In this document: one piece after another, positions 55,993 to 64,000 of the stretch
Layout: each line of letters opens with the position of its first letter
Position numbering within the stretch: position 1 is the stretch's first letter
Origin: Leptolyngbyaceae cyanobacterium RM1_1_2
GTDB taxonomy: Bacteria; Cyanobacteriota; Cyanobacteriia; Phormidesmidales; Phormidesmidaceae
Reading direction: 5' to 3'
Length of the DNA stretch: 64,000 nucleotides
NCBI GenBank assembly: GCA_012032345.1
Contig: JAAUQI010000001.1
Location: forward strand, 62,001-126,000
Notes under the pieces: model-generated
The model's database searches: none
What the model was told of the DNA's origin: nothing
What the model saw: the letters and a program-made list of their open reading frames with translations, nothing else
Translations under genes and position numbers: made by a program

Positions 55993-56188
55993 ACTGCTAG
56001 ACTAAGCCCTTAATCTGAATTTCGACGCTGCGGGTTTGAGGGCTGATGTCGGCCTCATGCAAAATGCGATCGCACTGACAGTTTGGGTCATCGCGGCAAT
56101 AACAAACAATCATCAAAAAAAACAAGGCTATCTGGAAACTGGGGCAATATGTAAAGGCAGCCAGAAAAGCAGCTGGAGGAGAAGGGAT

Positions 56189-56638
56189 ATGGGGCTATTT
56201 GATAGCGTCTTCAAAACAGAGCAAGACACCACAAATACAATGCTGAGTCCTGCCGAGGCGTTTGCAGCAGTGGCGCTGGTGGCGATCGCGGCGGATGGCT
56301 ACCTGTCTGAGCAAGAGGGGCGAGAAATGACGATGGCGCTGGCCCGGATGCAGCTATTTCGCAGTTTCTCTACAGATGTGATGCACCGCCTGCTTGACCA
56401 GCTATTGGGGCTACTCAAGCAGCAAGGCCCAGGCAAGCTCATTACCCTGGCCAAAGCTTCTCTGCCTGAAGATCTGCGCGAAACCGCCTTTGCGATCGCC
56501 ACCGACTTGGTGCTGGCTGATGGCACCGTCACCTCGCAAGAGCAAGCCTTTCTAGACGATCTCTACCGAATTTTAGAAATCCCCGGCGACACAGCCCTGC
56601 AGATTGTAGAAGTTATGACAATCAAAAATCGCGGCTAG
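56189..56638 (+). CDS. TerB-family tellurite resistance-like protein
   Basis: 149 aa from ATG 56189, chosen for its GGAGGAGAAGGG ribosome-binding region; a longer frame to 56036 lacks one. TerB helical bundle with AIAADGYLSEQEGREMTMAL and ATDLVLADGTVTSQEQAFLD, two EF-hand-like DG.L/DGT loops. Stress-related calcium-binding family. Its stop overlaps the convergent rsmG stop. Confidence 0.8.
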   Translation: MGLFDSVFKTEQDTTNTMLSPAEAFAAVALVAIAADGYLSEQEGREMTMALARMQLFRSFSTDVMHRLLDQLLGLLKQQGPGKLITLAKASLPEDLRETAFAIATDLVLADGTVTSQEQAFLDDLYRILEIPGDTALQIVEVMTIKNRG

Positions 56639-57393
56639 AGCGGCAGCTTCGCCGGAATTCCTGGCAGACGGGGAAATTCTGAGGGGGTCGGCCCTACCTT
56701 GTGCAGGTATAGGCAGTGGCGCTGGCTCTGAGTCAGCGGGGTGGTGCTGGGCTGAATGTGGGCGATCGTGCCTCCTAAAAGATCTAGAGCAGGCTGCAGC
56801 GCCTCGGTGTCAGCTTCAGACCACTGACCGCGATAGAGAACTGCCAGCCCCCCCAGGCGCAGCAGCGGCAGAGCATATTCGGCGCAGGTTGAGGCCGACC
56901 CCACCGCTCGGGCTAGGGCTACGTCAAACCGCTGTCGGTGAGCAACCTGCTGCCCAATCATCTCAGCTCGACTGGCTAAGCCGCTGAGGTTACTCAGGCT
57001 CAACGACTGAGCCAGGGTTTCTAAAAAGCGCATTTTTTTTTGGGTAGAATCCAGCAGCGTTACCTGCCAGTGAGGACAGGCGATCGCCGCCGGAATGCCC
57101 GGAAACCCCGCCCCAGTACCAATATCAATCATCCGCAGCGGCTTAGAGCGCAGCGACTCTGGCAGCGACCAGGCAAAATTGACATCTAGCCACGGTGCTA
57201 AGCCGCTCAGGGAATCCCACAGATGCTTTTCCCAAAAATCAGCAGGCTCAGTAATCCGGGTGAGATTGAACTGCCCATTAGCGGCTAAAACCTCAGCGTA
57301 GAGCTGCTGCAAGACGGCCTGCTGCGACTCAGACGGCTGCCAGCCCAGAGTTTGCTGCCAGAGATCAGAGTGAAGCGGTAGATCAGGCGTCAT
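56635..57393 (-). CDS. rsmG: 16S rRNA (G527) N7-methyltransferase
   Basis: 252 aa. SAM-binding IDIGTGAGFPGIPAAIA, DSTQKKMRFL, ARAVGSASTCAEY. Methylates G527 of 16S rRNA. The ATG overlaps the ATPase TGA by 4 bp, so the two are translationally coupled. Confidence 0.95.
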   Translation of the reverse strand: MTPDLPLHSDLWQQTLGWQPSESQQAVLQQLYAEVLAANGQFNLTRITEPADFWEKHLWDSLSGLAPWLDVNFAWSLPESLRSKPLRMIDIGTGAGFPGIPAAIACPHWQVTLLDSTQKKMRFLETLAQSLSLSNLSGLASRAEMIGQQVAHRQRFDVALARAVGSASTCAEYALPLLRLGGLAVLYRGQWSEADTEALQPALDLLGGTIAHIQPSTTPLTQSQRHCLYLHKVGPTPSEFPRLPGIPAKLPL

Positions 57394-58064
57394 CTTGAGG
57401 GCTGAGACGGCTGGGCTAGCGGAGTTTTTGGCCCCTCGCTAGCTACCTGTAGTTCACCCTGCTGTAGCGTCCAGCAGCGATCGGCTAAACCTACAAGTTC
57501 TTCAGCGTCGTGGGTGACAATTAGCAGACTCCAGTCTTTTTTGAGCTGCCCCAGCAGGCTAATGAGCTGCTGCCGCATTGACCAGTCTAGTCCAGCCGTT
57601 GGCTCGTCTAGCAAAAGCAGATGAGGTTGGCGAATCAGCTGCACCGCCAGAGCCAAGCGCCGCTGCTGTCCGCCACTGAGGGCGTGGGGGCCAGATTCTA
57701 GAGCCAGATGCTCCAGGCCGACTGCACCAAGAGCCTGTTTCATGCGCTCGGAGGTCAGTTCGGGGTGGCCCAATCGCAGCTCTTCTAAAATTGTATGTCC
57801 ACAAAAGTGCCGCTCCGGAAACTGAAACACCAGTCCGCCTAGCTGTCTTAGCAGCTCAGGATTTAGCTCCTGACTGCGCCAAAAGACCTGACCTGAGGTG
57901 GGGGCCGCTAGCCCGGCCAAAATTTCTAGCAGCGTACTTTTGCCAGAGCCGCTCGGCCCGATAATCAGCCCCATCTGCTGTGGTGACAGCTCAAAACTAA
58001 TGGACTTGAGAATGGGCACAGCGCTGGCTGCGGGATGATAGGTTAGATTTTTGATATGGAGCAT
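57390..58064 (-). CDS. ECF-type ABC transporter ATPase
   Basis: 224 aa. Walker A GPSGSGKSTLLEIL, signature LSGGQQRRLALAVQL, Walker B LLLDEPTAGLDW, switch VTHDAEELV. The Q-loop EPERHFCG-type segment (FQFPERHFCG) is typical of EcfA/CbiO ATPases. Likely partner of the EcfT at 27011-27928, about 29 kb away, since no other T component is in view. Confidence 0.85.
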   Translation of the reverse strand: MLHIKNLTYHPAASAVPILKSISFELSPQQMGLIIGPSGSGKSTLLEILAGLAAPTSGQVFWRSQELNPELLRQLGGLVFQFPERHFCGHTILEELRLGHPELTSERMKQALGAVGLEHLALESGPHALSGGQQRRLALAVQLIRQPHLLLLDEPTAGLDWSMRQQLISLLGQLKKDWSLLIVTHDAEELVGLADRCWTLQQGELQVASEGPKTPLAQPSQPSR

Positions 58065-58339
58065 TCAAAAGCAGACAAAGGGCAAGAAGGCAACGCAGGG
58101 AGCTAAGTTAGAGCCAGGGTATAGTCCTAGCATAGGCCAAAATCCAGGTTAGATCCTGGGTTGGGCTGTCACCTCATCGCAGCTACACGTATTCGCTGCG
58201 ATCGCCATCCACTCCAGCTAAGCCACCGTCGCGCAGTATACTGCTAATGCACTAATTCCGGCTGATAAAAGCTGTATTTAACCGGTGCGATCGCCCAAAT
58301 CTAGCCCTTCACAAATTCGTTTCTTGATTCAATGCCGCT

Positions 58340-59581
58340 ATGCCTAAGCGAATACTGTTCCTCAGCAACGGTCACGGTGAGGACAATCACTCCTCCCACA
58401 TTATTCGCTCCCTGCAAGAGCTTTGCCCTGATCTTGAAATTGCGGCCATGCCCATTGTGGGGAAAGGGGCAGCCTATCGGCGCATAGGTATCCCCATTAT
58501 TGGCCCTACCCAGATCTTGCCCTCCGGCGGCTTCACCTATATGAATCGGCTGCTGCTGCTAAAAGATATGCGCTCAGGCTTGCTCAATCTCACCTGGCAG
58601 CAGCTCAGAGCCGTACAAAAATACGCACCGACCTGTGACCTGGTTCACGCGACGGGAGATCAGGTTGGGCAGGCATTTGCCTACATGAGTGGTCGTCCCT
58701 TTGTCTCCTTTATTTCACCGCTGTCAGCTCTCTACGAAGACAACTTAGCCCTAGGGCCGATTATCTCCCGGTTGCTGAAATCGCCGCGCTGCTTGAGCGT
58801 TTTTACTCGTGATCCGTTCACGGCTGAAAACCTGCGAAAACAGGGCCTGGGAAAAGTGCGCTTTGGCGGCATTCCTTCTCTCGATCGCCTGCTCCCCACT
58901 GGCAAAGACCTGCAGCTCAAGCCCAATATTCCGATGGTGGCGCTGCTGCCCGGTTCTCGTCTACCAGAGGCGGTTCGCAATTTTAAGCTACAGCTGCGAC
59001 TGGCGCGGCAGATTTTTCAGCAGGCCCAGCCAGTACAGCTCCGGGGGGCGCTCGTCCCCGACCTGATGCAGCAGCTCCCTGAAATAGCTGAGGCAGAGGG
59101 CTGGCAGTGTGATGACGGCAGGCTATTTCTGGCTGAGCTACCTGCTGCTGAAATTTTGTGTTACCCCGACGCCTTTAACGATATTGTTTGTCAGACCACA
59201 CTGGTGCTAGGCATGGCGGGGCTGGCTACCGACCAGGCAGTGGCGCTGGGCAAGCCTGTGATTCAGGTTCCCGGTGAGGGGCCGCAGTTTACCTATGCCT
59301 TCGCAGAGGCTCAAACCCGGATGCTGGGGATTTCTGCCCAGACAGTGGGCAAGGGGCCAGCTACAGCAGCCACGCTAAAGCTGGCGGCTCAGCGAGTAGC
59401 CGAAACCCTAGAGGATAGAGCCTATCTTCAGGCTTGTCAGCATAACGGTCGTCAGCGACTTGGCCCGCCGGGAGCTTCTTATCGAATTGCTCAGCACCTG
59501 CTAGTTTTTTTGGGAGAGTCGGCGGCTGCCGCAGCGGCCCAGGCGGCTGAAGCCCAAGAAGGAAAAATTACTCCGGCATGA
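58340..59581 (+). CDS. Lipid-A-disaccharide-synthase-related protein
   Basis: 413 aa. LpxB-like GT-B layout (ILFLSNGHGEDNHSSHIIRS, VALLPGSRLPEAVRNF, KPVIQVPGEGPQFTYAFAEA). Cyanobacterial LpxB-related family, distinct from LpxB itself. Probably a transferase acting on a lipid-linked sugar. Its stop overlaps the exporter start (ATGA). Confidence 0.8.
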   Translation: MPKRILFLSNGHGEDNHSSHIIRSLQELCPDLEIAAMPIVGKGAAYRRIGIPIIGPTQILPSGGFTYMNRLLLLKDMRSGLLNLTWQQLRAVQKYAPTCDLVHATGDQVGQAFAYMSGRPFVSFISPLSALYEDNLALGPIISRLLKSPRCLSVFTRDPFTAENLRKQGLGKVRFGGIPSLDRLLPTGKDLQLKPNIPMVALLPGSRLPEAVRNFKLQLRLARQIFQQAQPVQLRGALVPDLMQQLPEIAEAEGWQCDDGRLFLAELPAAEILCYPDAFNDIVCQTTLVLGMAGLATDQAVALGKPVIQVPGEGPQFTYAFAEAQTRMLGISAQTVGKGPATAATLKLAAQRVAETLEDRAYLQACQHNGRQRLGPPGASYRIAQHLLVFLGESAAAAAAQAAEAQEGKITPA

Positions 59582-61304
59582 AGACTCGCGCTAGCTACTG
59601 GCAGCTGCTGCCTTTTCTGCGACCGCACTGGTGGCTATTTGCCAAAGGTGGGGCCTGCATTATTGGCTATGTCTTGATGACACTGCTGCTGCCTTATTTA
59701 GCGGGTCAGGCAGCTCTCTATATTGGTCAGGGCAATGTGGCTAAAATTGCCCACTGGCTGGGACTGGCAACGGTTGTTTTTTTAGTACGCAGCGTTTTTC
59801 AGTATTGGGAAAATATCTGGATGATCAGCGCCTCACTGGAGGTTGCTCTCAGCTTACGCCAGCAGGTGTATGCTCATTTGCACAAGCTGGGTTTGAAGTA
59901 TTTTGAGCGATCGCAGACTGGGGATTTAGCTTACCGTCTCACCGAAGATATCGATCGCGTGGGTGAGATTGTCCATAAAATGTCGCAGCAGTTTGTCTCT
60001 TCGGGGCTGCAGCTCATTGCCATACCGATTTACATGCTCTACCTCAACTGGCCGCTGACGCTGGCCGGGCTGCTCTTAGCCCCCCTGATGGGCTGGCTGA
60101 TTAGCAAATTTGGCCGCCAGATGCTGATTTTGTCTCGCCGCAGCCAGACTCAGGTTTCTAACCTGTCGGCCCTGCTGACAGAAGTTTTTGGCAGTATTCG
60201 GGTGGTGCAGGCTTTTGCGGCACAAGACTATGAGGTCGAGCGCTTTAACCGCGAGGCCGAACACAACCGCAGTACACGTTATCGAGCCGAGCGGCTGAAA
60301 GCTTTGCAGTATCCGATTGTGGGTTTCTTAGAAGCCATCAGTATCATGCTGCTGTTTTTTTGGGGGGCTGGCAAATTTCCCAGGGCAGTTTGGCCCCCCA
60401 AGAGTTTGTTAGCTTTTTGGCGGCGGTGGCGCTGCTGCTCCATCCTATTGATCTAGTCACGCAGCACTACAACGAGTTTAAGCAGGCAGAGGCATCGGTA
60501 GAGCGCATTTTTGAGCTGATGGCGATCGCCCCCTCAATGCAAGATAAAGCCGATGCCGTCGAGCTGCCAACGGTCACGGGCAAAGTAGAGTTTCAGCAGG
60601 TGAGCTTTGCTTACGCGGATAATCAGCCTGTGATTCAAGATTTGTGCCTGCGTACCTATCCCGGTGAAGTGGTGGCGTTGGTGGGTTCTTCTGGGGCAGG
60701 CAAAACCACGCTGATGAACCTGCTGCTGCGCTTTTATCAGCCCCACGACGGCCAGATCTTAATTGACGGCGTGGATATTCGAGATGTCAAGATCACCAGC
60801 CTGCGCCACCAAATCGGCGTTGTGCCTCAGGACACGACTCTGTTTTCTGGTACGATCGCCCAAAATATTACCTATGGTCGCCCTGCATTAGACCCAGAAG
60901 CGATTCAGCTAGCCGCTAAAATTGCCAACGCCCATGACTTTATTAGCCAGTTTTCCCAAGGCTATCAGACCTGGGTAGGAGAGCGAGGGGCAACTCTATC
61001 AGGCGGACAGCGACAGCGCGTAGCGATCGCCCGAGCGGTGGTGTTCAACCCGCGCATTTTAATTTTAGATGAGGCCACCTCAGCCCTAGACTCAGAATCG
61101 GAGGCGCTGGTGCAAGAGGCCCTAGAGCGAGCGATGCAAAACCGCACGGTGTTTATTATTGCTCACCGTCTCAGTACCGTGCGTCGAGCTGATACCATTT
61201 TGTTCCTGGAGAAAGGGCGAATTCTCGAATCTGGGACGCATCCAGAGCTGCTAGAAAAAAGGGGTCGCTACGCCAGCTTTTATACCCAGCAGTTTGAAGG
61301 CTAA
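59578..61304 (+). CDS. MsbA-like ABC exporter, frameshift at 60362-60367
   Basis: About 575 aa joined. N-terminal six-helix membrane domain (about 1-300), then an NBD with Walker A VGSSGAGKTTLM, signature LSGGQRQRVAIA and Walker B ILILDEATSALDS. A missing G in a G6 run splits it; frame two starts GGWQISQGSLAPQEFVSFL. Half-transporter that would flip or export lipids or glycolipids, plausible after the LpxB-like protein. One-base homopolymer indel, likely artefact. Confidence 0.85.
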
Positions 61305-61380
61305 GGTGACGACTCTCGCCTCTAAGTCCAACTAATCGAGGTGCCCTCAAGAAACGAAACCCTAGCAACCCCAAACCCCC

Positions 61381-62019
61381 TTAGCCGGGTAGCTGTACGG
61401 TTTTTTGCAGGGCGCTCAGGCTCATCTCTGCCAGCAGCGCCAGCAGCGCCACCGGAACAGCCCCCACTAGCAAAATAGCATTGTCATAGGCCGCGAAGCC
61501 CAGCACCACAAAATCTCCCAGTCCGCCTGCGCCGATAAAAGCGGCTAGCGTAGCGCTGGCAATTACTTCTACGGTTGCCGTCTTAATACCTGCCACAACT
61601 ACAGGCAGCACCAAAGGAATTTCTACCTGTCTCAAAACCTGACCAGCCGACATGCCCATTCCTACTGCTGCTTCTCGAATCATCGGGTCGATGCTGCGGA
61701 AAGCTACGTCAGTGCTGATCAAAATTGGCGGCATTACCAGCAGGGTCAGAGCGATCGCGGCAGATTGAAAGCTCAGGCCAAAATAGGGAATCGCCACGAA
61801 CAAGATGGCTAAGCTAGGAATCACCCGCAGAGCATTAAAGCCGTTGATCAGCAGGCTGGAGGCAACCTGCGACCGGGCACTCCACAGACCCAAGGGCAAA
61901 CCCACCAGCAAACCAATGCTCAAAGGAATGCCAACGAGTAACAAATGCTGCAACAATGCGTCTAGGAACTTATCGAAATTATCAATAGCGTAACGGTATG
62001 CTTCGAGGACAAGTTGCAT
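61381..62019 (-). CDS. Second osmoprotectant-type ABC permease (OpuCD-like)
   Basis: 212 aa, about six helices. BPD signature IREAAVGMGMSAGQVLRQVEIPLVLP. Same family as 47916-48569 and the missing second permease of that operon, 13 kb away. Its ATG is only 7 bp from the divergent hydrolase ATG. Confidence 0.85.
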   Translation of the reverse strand: MQLVLEAYRYAIDNFDKFLDALLQHLLLVGIPLSIGLLVGLPLGLWSARSQVASSLLINGFNALRVIPSLAILFVAIPYFGLSFQSAAIALTLLVMPPILISTDVAFRSIDPMIREAAVGMGMSAGQVLRQVEIPLVLPVVVAGIKTATVEVIASATLAAFIGAGGLGDFVVLGFAAYDNAILLVGAVPVALLALLAEMSLSALQKTVQLPG

Positions 62020-62026
62020 AAGTAAA

Positions 62027-62857
62027 ATGCGGCAGGATAGTCATTTCACAGCAGTCAGAGGCACACGACTGTATTACCAGGTTTGGCTGCCTGCGAAAAT
62101 TCGGGGTGTCGTCATTTTAGTGCATGGCATTGGCGAACACAGCGGACGCTATGAGGGCCTGACTCATCCTTTAATTAAAGCTAATTTTTTGGTTGCTGGC
62201 TTCGACCAGCCCGGTCATGGGCGATCGCCAGGGCGGCAGGGCCATATTGAGCAGTGGCAAGACTATCAGACTAATCTACAGCTCTTTTCTCAGCTGATCT
62301 GCCAGGACTATCCGCACCAGCCACTTTTTTTGTATGGACATAGCCTAGGCGCTTTGATTGCTCTTGACTACAGTCTACAGACTAAAAGACTGGCCGGATT
62401 GATGATTAGCGGTACCCCGATTTGTCCTGCCGGGCGTTTTGGCAATCCGGTTTTAATAGCGATCGCTCGGCTATTGTCTCAGATTTGGCCGACACTCACG
62501 TTTAAGACAGACCTAGATGCCACGCTGCTTTCCCGAGATACAGCGCTGCGGCAACAGTATGTAGAAGATCCGCTGGTGCATGGTGCGGTGACGGTGCGGT
62601 GGGGAGCTGAGTCTCTCAAGGCCATTAGAGGCATCAGGCATCAGGCAAGCAAAGTTTGCTGCTCTGTTTTGATGATTCACGGCGAGGCCGATCAGATCAG
62701 TTTGCTGGCACCGGCGCTCCGGTTTTTTGAAGATTTGGGCACTGCGGACAAAACCTTAAAAGTCTACCCCGGTGGCTACCACGAGCCTCACAACGATCTT
62801 GATCGCGCTCAGGTGGTCAGCGATCTGATTGAGTGGCTAGAGCATCATCTGAGCTAG
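62027..62857 (+). CDS. Alpha/beta hydrolase (monoacylglycerol lipase-like)
   Basis: 276 aa. HGIGEHSGRYEGL, nucleophile elbow LYGHSLGALIALD (Ser), later Asp in HGEADQISL and His in GGYHEPHND complete the triad. Probable lysophospholipase or monoglyceride lipase. No room for a leader before the divergent permease, so transcription must start inside it or be leaderless. Confidence 0.83.
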   Translation: MRQDSHFTAVRGTRLYYQVWLPAKIRGVVILVHGIGEHSGRYEGLTHPLIKANFLVAGFDQPGHGRSPGRQGHIEQWQDYQTNLQLFSQLICQDYPHQPLFLYGHSLGALIALDYSLQTKRLAGLMISGTPICPAGRFGNPVLIAIARLLSQIWPTLTFKTDLDATLLSRDTALRQQYVEDPLVHGAVTVRWGAESLKAIRGIRHQASKVCCSVLMIHGEADQISLLAPALRFFEDLGTADKTLKVYPGGYHEPHNDLDRAQVVSDLIEWLEHHLS

Positions 62858-63037
62858 CTGAAAGTTTTCATTTAAAGAGCGCGGTGGTGCCTACGATACA
62901 TTCCTTTTCTCTCTCTTTGCTCTAGAGTGAGAGACGTTTTTGAAAGATGCTCTACAGTTTTTGGCTCTGTAGTCTTGACGCTCTGAGGTCAGTCTTTCTG
63001 GAATATCTGGTTGCCGTAATTTTAGAGCTGTTGCTAT

Positions 63038-63484
63038 ATGAAGCTGAGTCAGTTTGGGGCTACAGGCAGTTTGGCGATCGCGCTGGCTAACCTGTTTGGA
63101 ACCGTTGGTCAGGCCCAGGAAACTCGCTCTGTGGTTGACCCGCCTTTGCTTCAGGTGCGCGGCAGGCTGCAAAACGGAGACGCTACCCTGGGGGACAACA
63201 GCCTGTTCGACAAGTATCTGATTGAATGTTGGGCCGGACAAACCCTGACCATCACTTTAGAAAGTACTGACTTTGACGCTTATCTAATGGTTTACGACGC
63301 TCAGGGGCAGCGGATTGCCCAAAACGACGACGTTTCTCCCATCAATCACAACGCTTCAGTCACCCTTACAGTGCCGGAGGATGGCTTTTATCGAGTAGTT
63401 GCCAATGCTTACAACGACCTCGGCAATGGTCAGTATAAGCTTTCAGTTGTTCCGGCTGCTGTCGTTGCTAAGCCCGAGGGTTAG
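63038..63484 (+). CDS. Secreted PPC-domain protein
   Basis: 148 aa. Signal-like N-terminus (TGSLAIALANLFGTVGQAQ). PPC (pre-peptidase C-terminal) beta domain with FDKYLIECWAGQTLTITLES and SVTLTVPEDGFYRVVANAYN. Usually appended to secreted peptidases; here alone. Function unknown. Confidence 0.75.
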   Translation: MKLSQFGATGSLAIALANLFGTVGQAQETRSVVDPPLLQVRGRLQNGDATLGDNSLFDKYLIECWAGQTLTITLESTDFDAYLMVYDAQGQRIAQNDDVSPINHNASVTLTVPEDGFYRVVANAYNDLGNGQYKLSVVPAAVVAKPEG

Positions 63485-63553
63485 CGATTGCACGGCTAGA
63501 TTTTAGCTGTCGTTCCCCGTAAAATGGGCGTCTATCTTTAGCAGAAACGATTC

Positions 63554-63955
63554 ATGTCATTATTTTCTTTCTCAGGGGAGCGTCCCGGCACATTAGGGGT
63601 CAAAGACGGCCAGCTATCAGCTTGCCCAGATTCTCCCAACTGCGTCAACAGTCAGGCCGCTGACAAAGAACACAGCATCGCCCCCCTAGGCTACAAAGGT
63701 GCAGCCACAGAGGCGATCGCCCGCTTGAAGACGCTGATTGAGTCTACAGAAGACGCCAAAATTATCAGCGCTAAAGACGATTATCTCTACGCCGAATTCG
63801 CCAGCAAGCTGATGGGCTTCGTCGATGATGTAGAATTTTTTGCCCCAGCCAGCGAAACCGTTATCCATGTGCGATCGGCGGCTCGACTGGGCAAGTCCGA
63901 TCTCGGCGTTAACCGTAAGCGGATTGAATTAATCCGCGATCGCTTTGAGTCTTGA
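63554..63955 (+). CDS. DUF1499 protein
   Basis: 133 aa. Core LSACPDSPNCVNSQAAD and LYAEFASKLMGFVDDVEFF mark the family. Conserved in cyanobacteria and other bacteria; unknown function. Two Cys in the N-terminal motif might bind a ligand. Transcribed with the PPC gene, 69 bp apart. Confidence 0.8.
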   Translation: MSLFSFSGERPGTLGVKDGQLSACPDSPNCVNSQAADKEHSIAPLGYKGAATEAIARLKTLIESTEDAKIISAKDDYLYAEFASKLMGFVDDVEFFAPASETVIHVRSAARLGKSDLGVNRKRIELIRDRFES

Positions 63956-64000
63956 GCGGCCAGCACAGCGGATTTCCTGAAAGTGTTGCAGACACTTAGG

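Overview
The window is cyanobacterial chromosome. The evidence is abundant GCGATCGC (HIP1) octamers and marker families and neighbourhoods restricted to or typical of cyanobacteria: pipX-pipY, sepF-proC, the mlaE-DUF3119-DUF3086-plsY cluster, ispE followed by DUF3082, a PEP-CTERM surface protein, DUF928, and an HpsE-like glycosyltransferase. The HpsE-like gene and other exopolysaccharide genes hint at a filamentous, non-heterocystous lineage (Leptolyngbya/Phormidium-like), but that is inference.

Layout. 1-4.4 kb: an apparently plasmid-derived replication module. It has a DUF1016-type nuclease cut by the window edge, a Rep-like initiator on the minus strand, about ten iterons at 1733-2042, and a divergent archaeo-eukaryotic-primase-like gene. 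4.5-7 kb: a Fur regulator divergent from Dps, then a [2Fe-2S] thioredoxin-like protein translationally coupled to a small conserved gene. 7-14.3 kb: a hybrid histidine kinase, a sulfotransferase, a GNAT remnant and a glycogen-debranching-type glucosidase. 14.7-20.7 kb: a secreted M14 carboxypeptidase with RTX repeats and three exopolysaccharide genes. 20.8-23.7 kb: small remnants, then Rrf2-cysK-dnaJ. 23.7-35.9 kb: a GT39 transferase, der, ecfT, pabB/trpE-like, pipX-pipY, sepF-proC-glsB, and the mlaE-to-plsY lipid cluster. 36-44.4 kb: an active/inactive M16 peptidase pair, CHASE2 and DUF928 proteins, and a PEP-CTERM protein. 44.7-51.3 kb: rsmA, ispE, DUF3082, a short PII-like protein, an osmoprotectant ABC operon and a decayed VapBC pair. 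51.5-64 kb: DUF2267, LysR, a glycosyltransferase, a GH24 lysozyme, TerB, rsmG, an ECF-type ATPase, an LpxB-like protein with an MsbA-like exporter, a second osmoprotectant permease, an alpha/beta hydrolase, a PPC-domain protein and DUF1499.

Several genes are interrupted by single-base shifts, many of them in homopolymers: sulfotransferase, GT39, DUF3086, ABC exporter, histidine kinase (twice), GNAT, antitoxin and primase-like gene. I join the reading frames in the annotation. Sequencing or assembly indels are the simplest explanation for much of this. The vapC in-frame stop and the truncated GNAT look like real decay.

The most distinctive system is the iteron/Rep/primase block at the left end. 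It looks like a complete iteron-type replicon lying beside housekeeping genes, and could be an integrated plasmid or an alternative origin.
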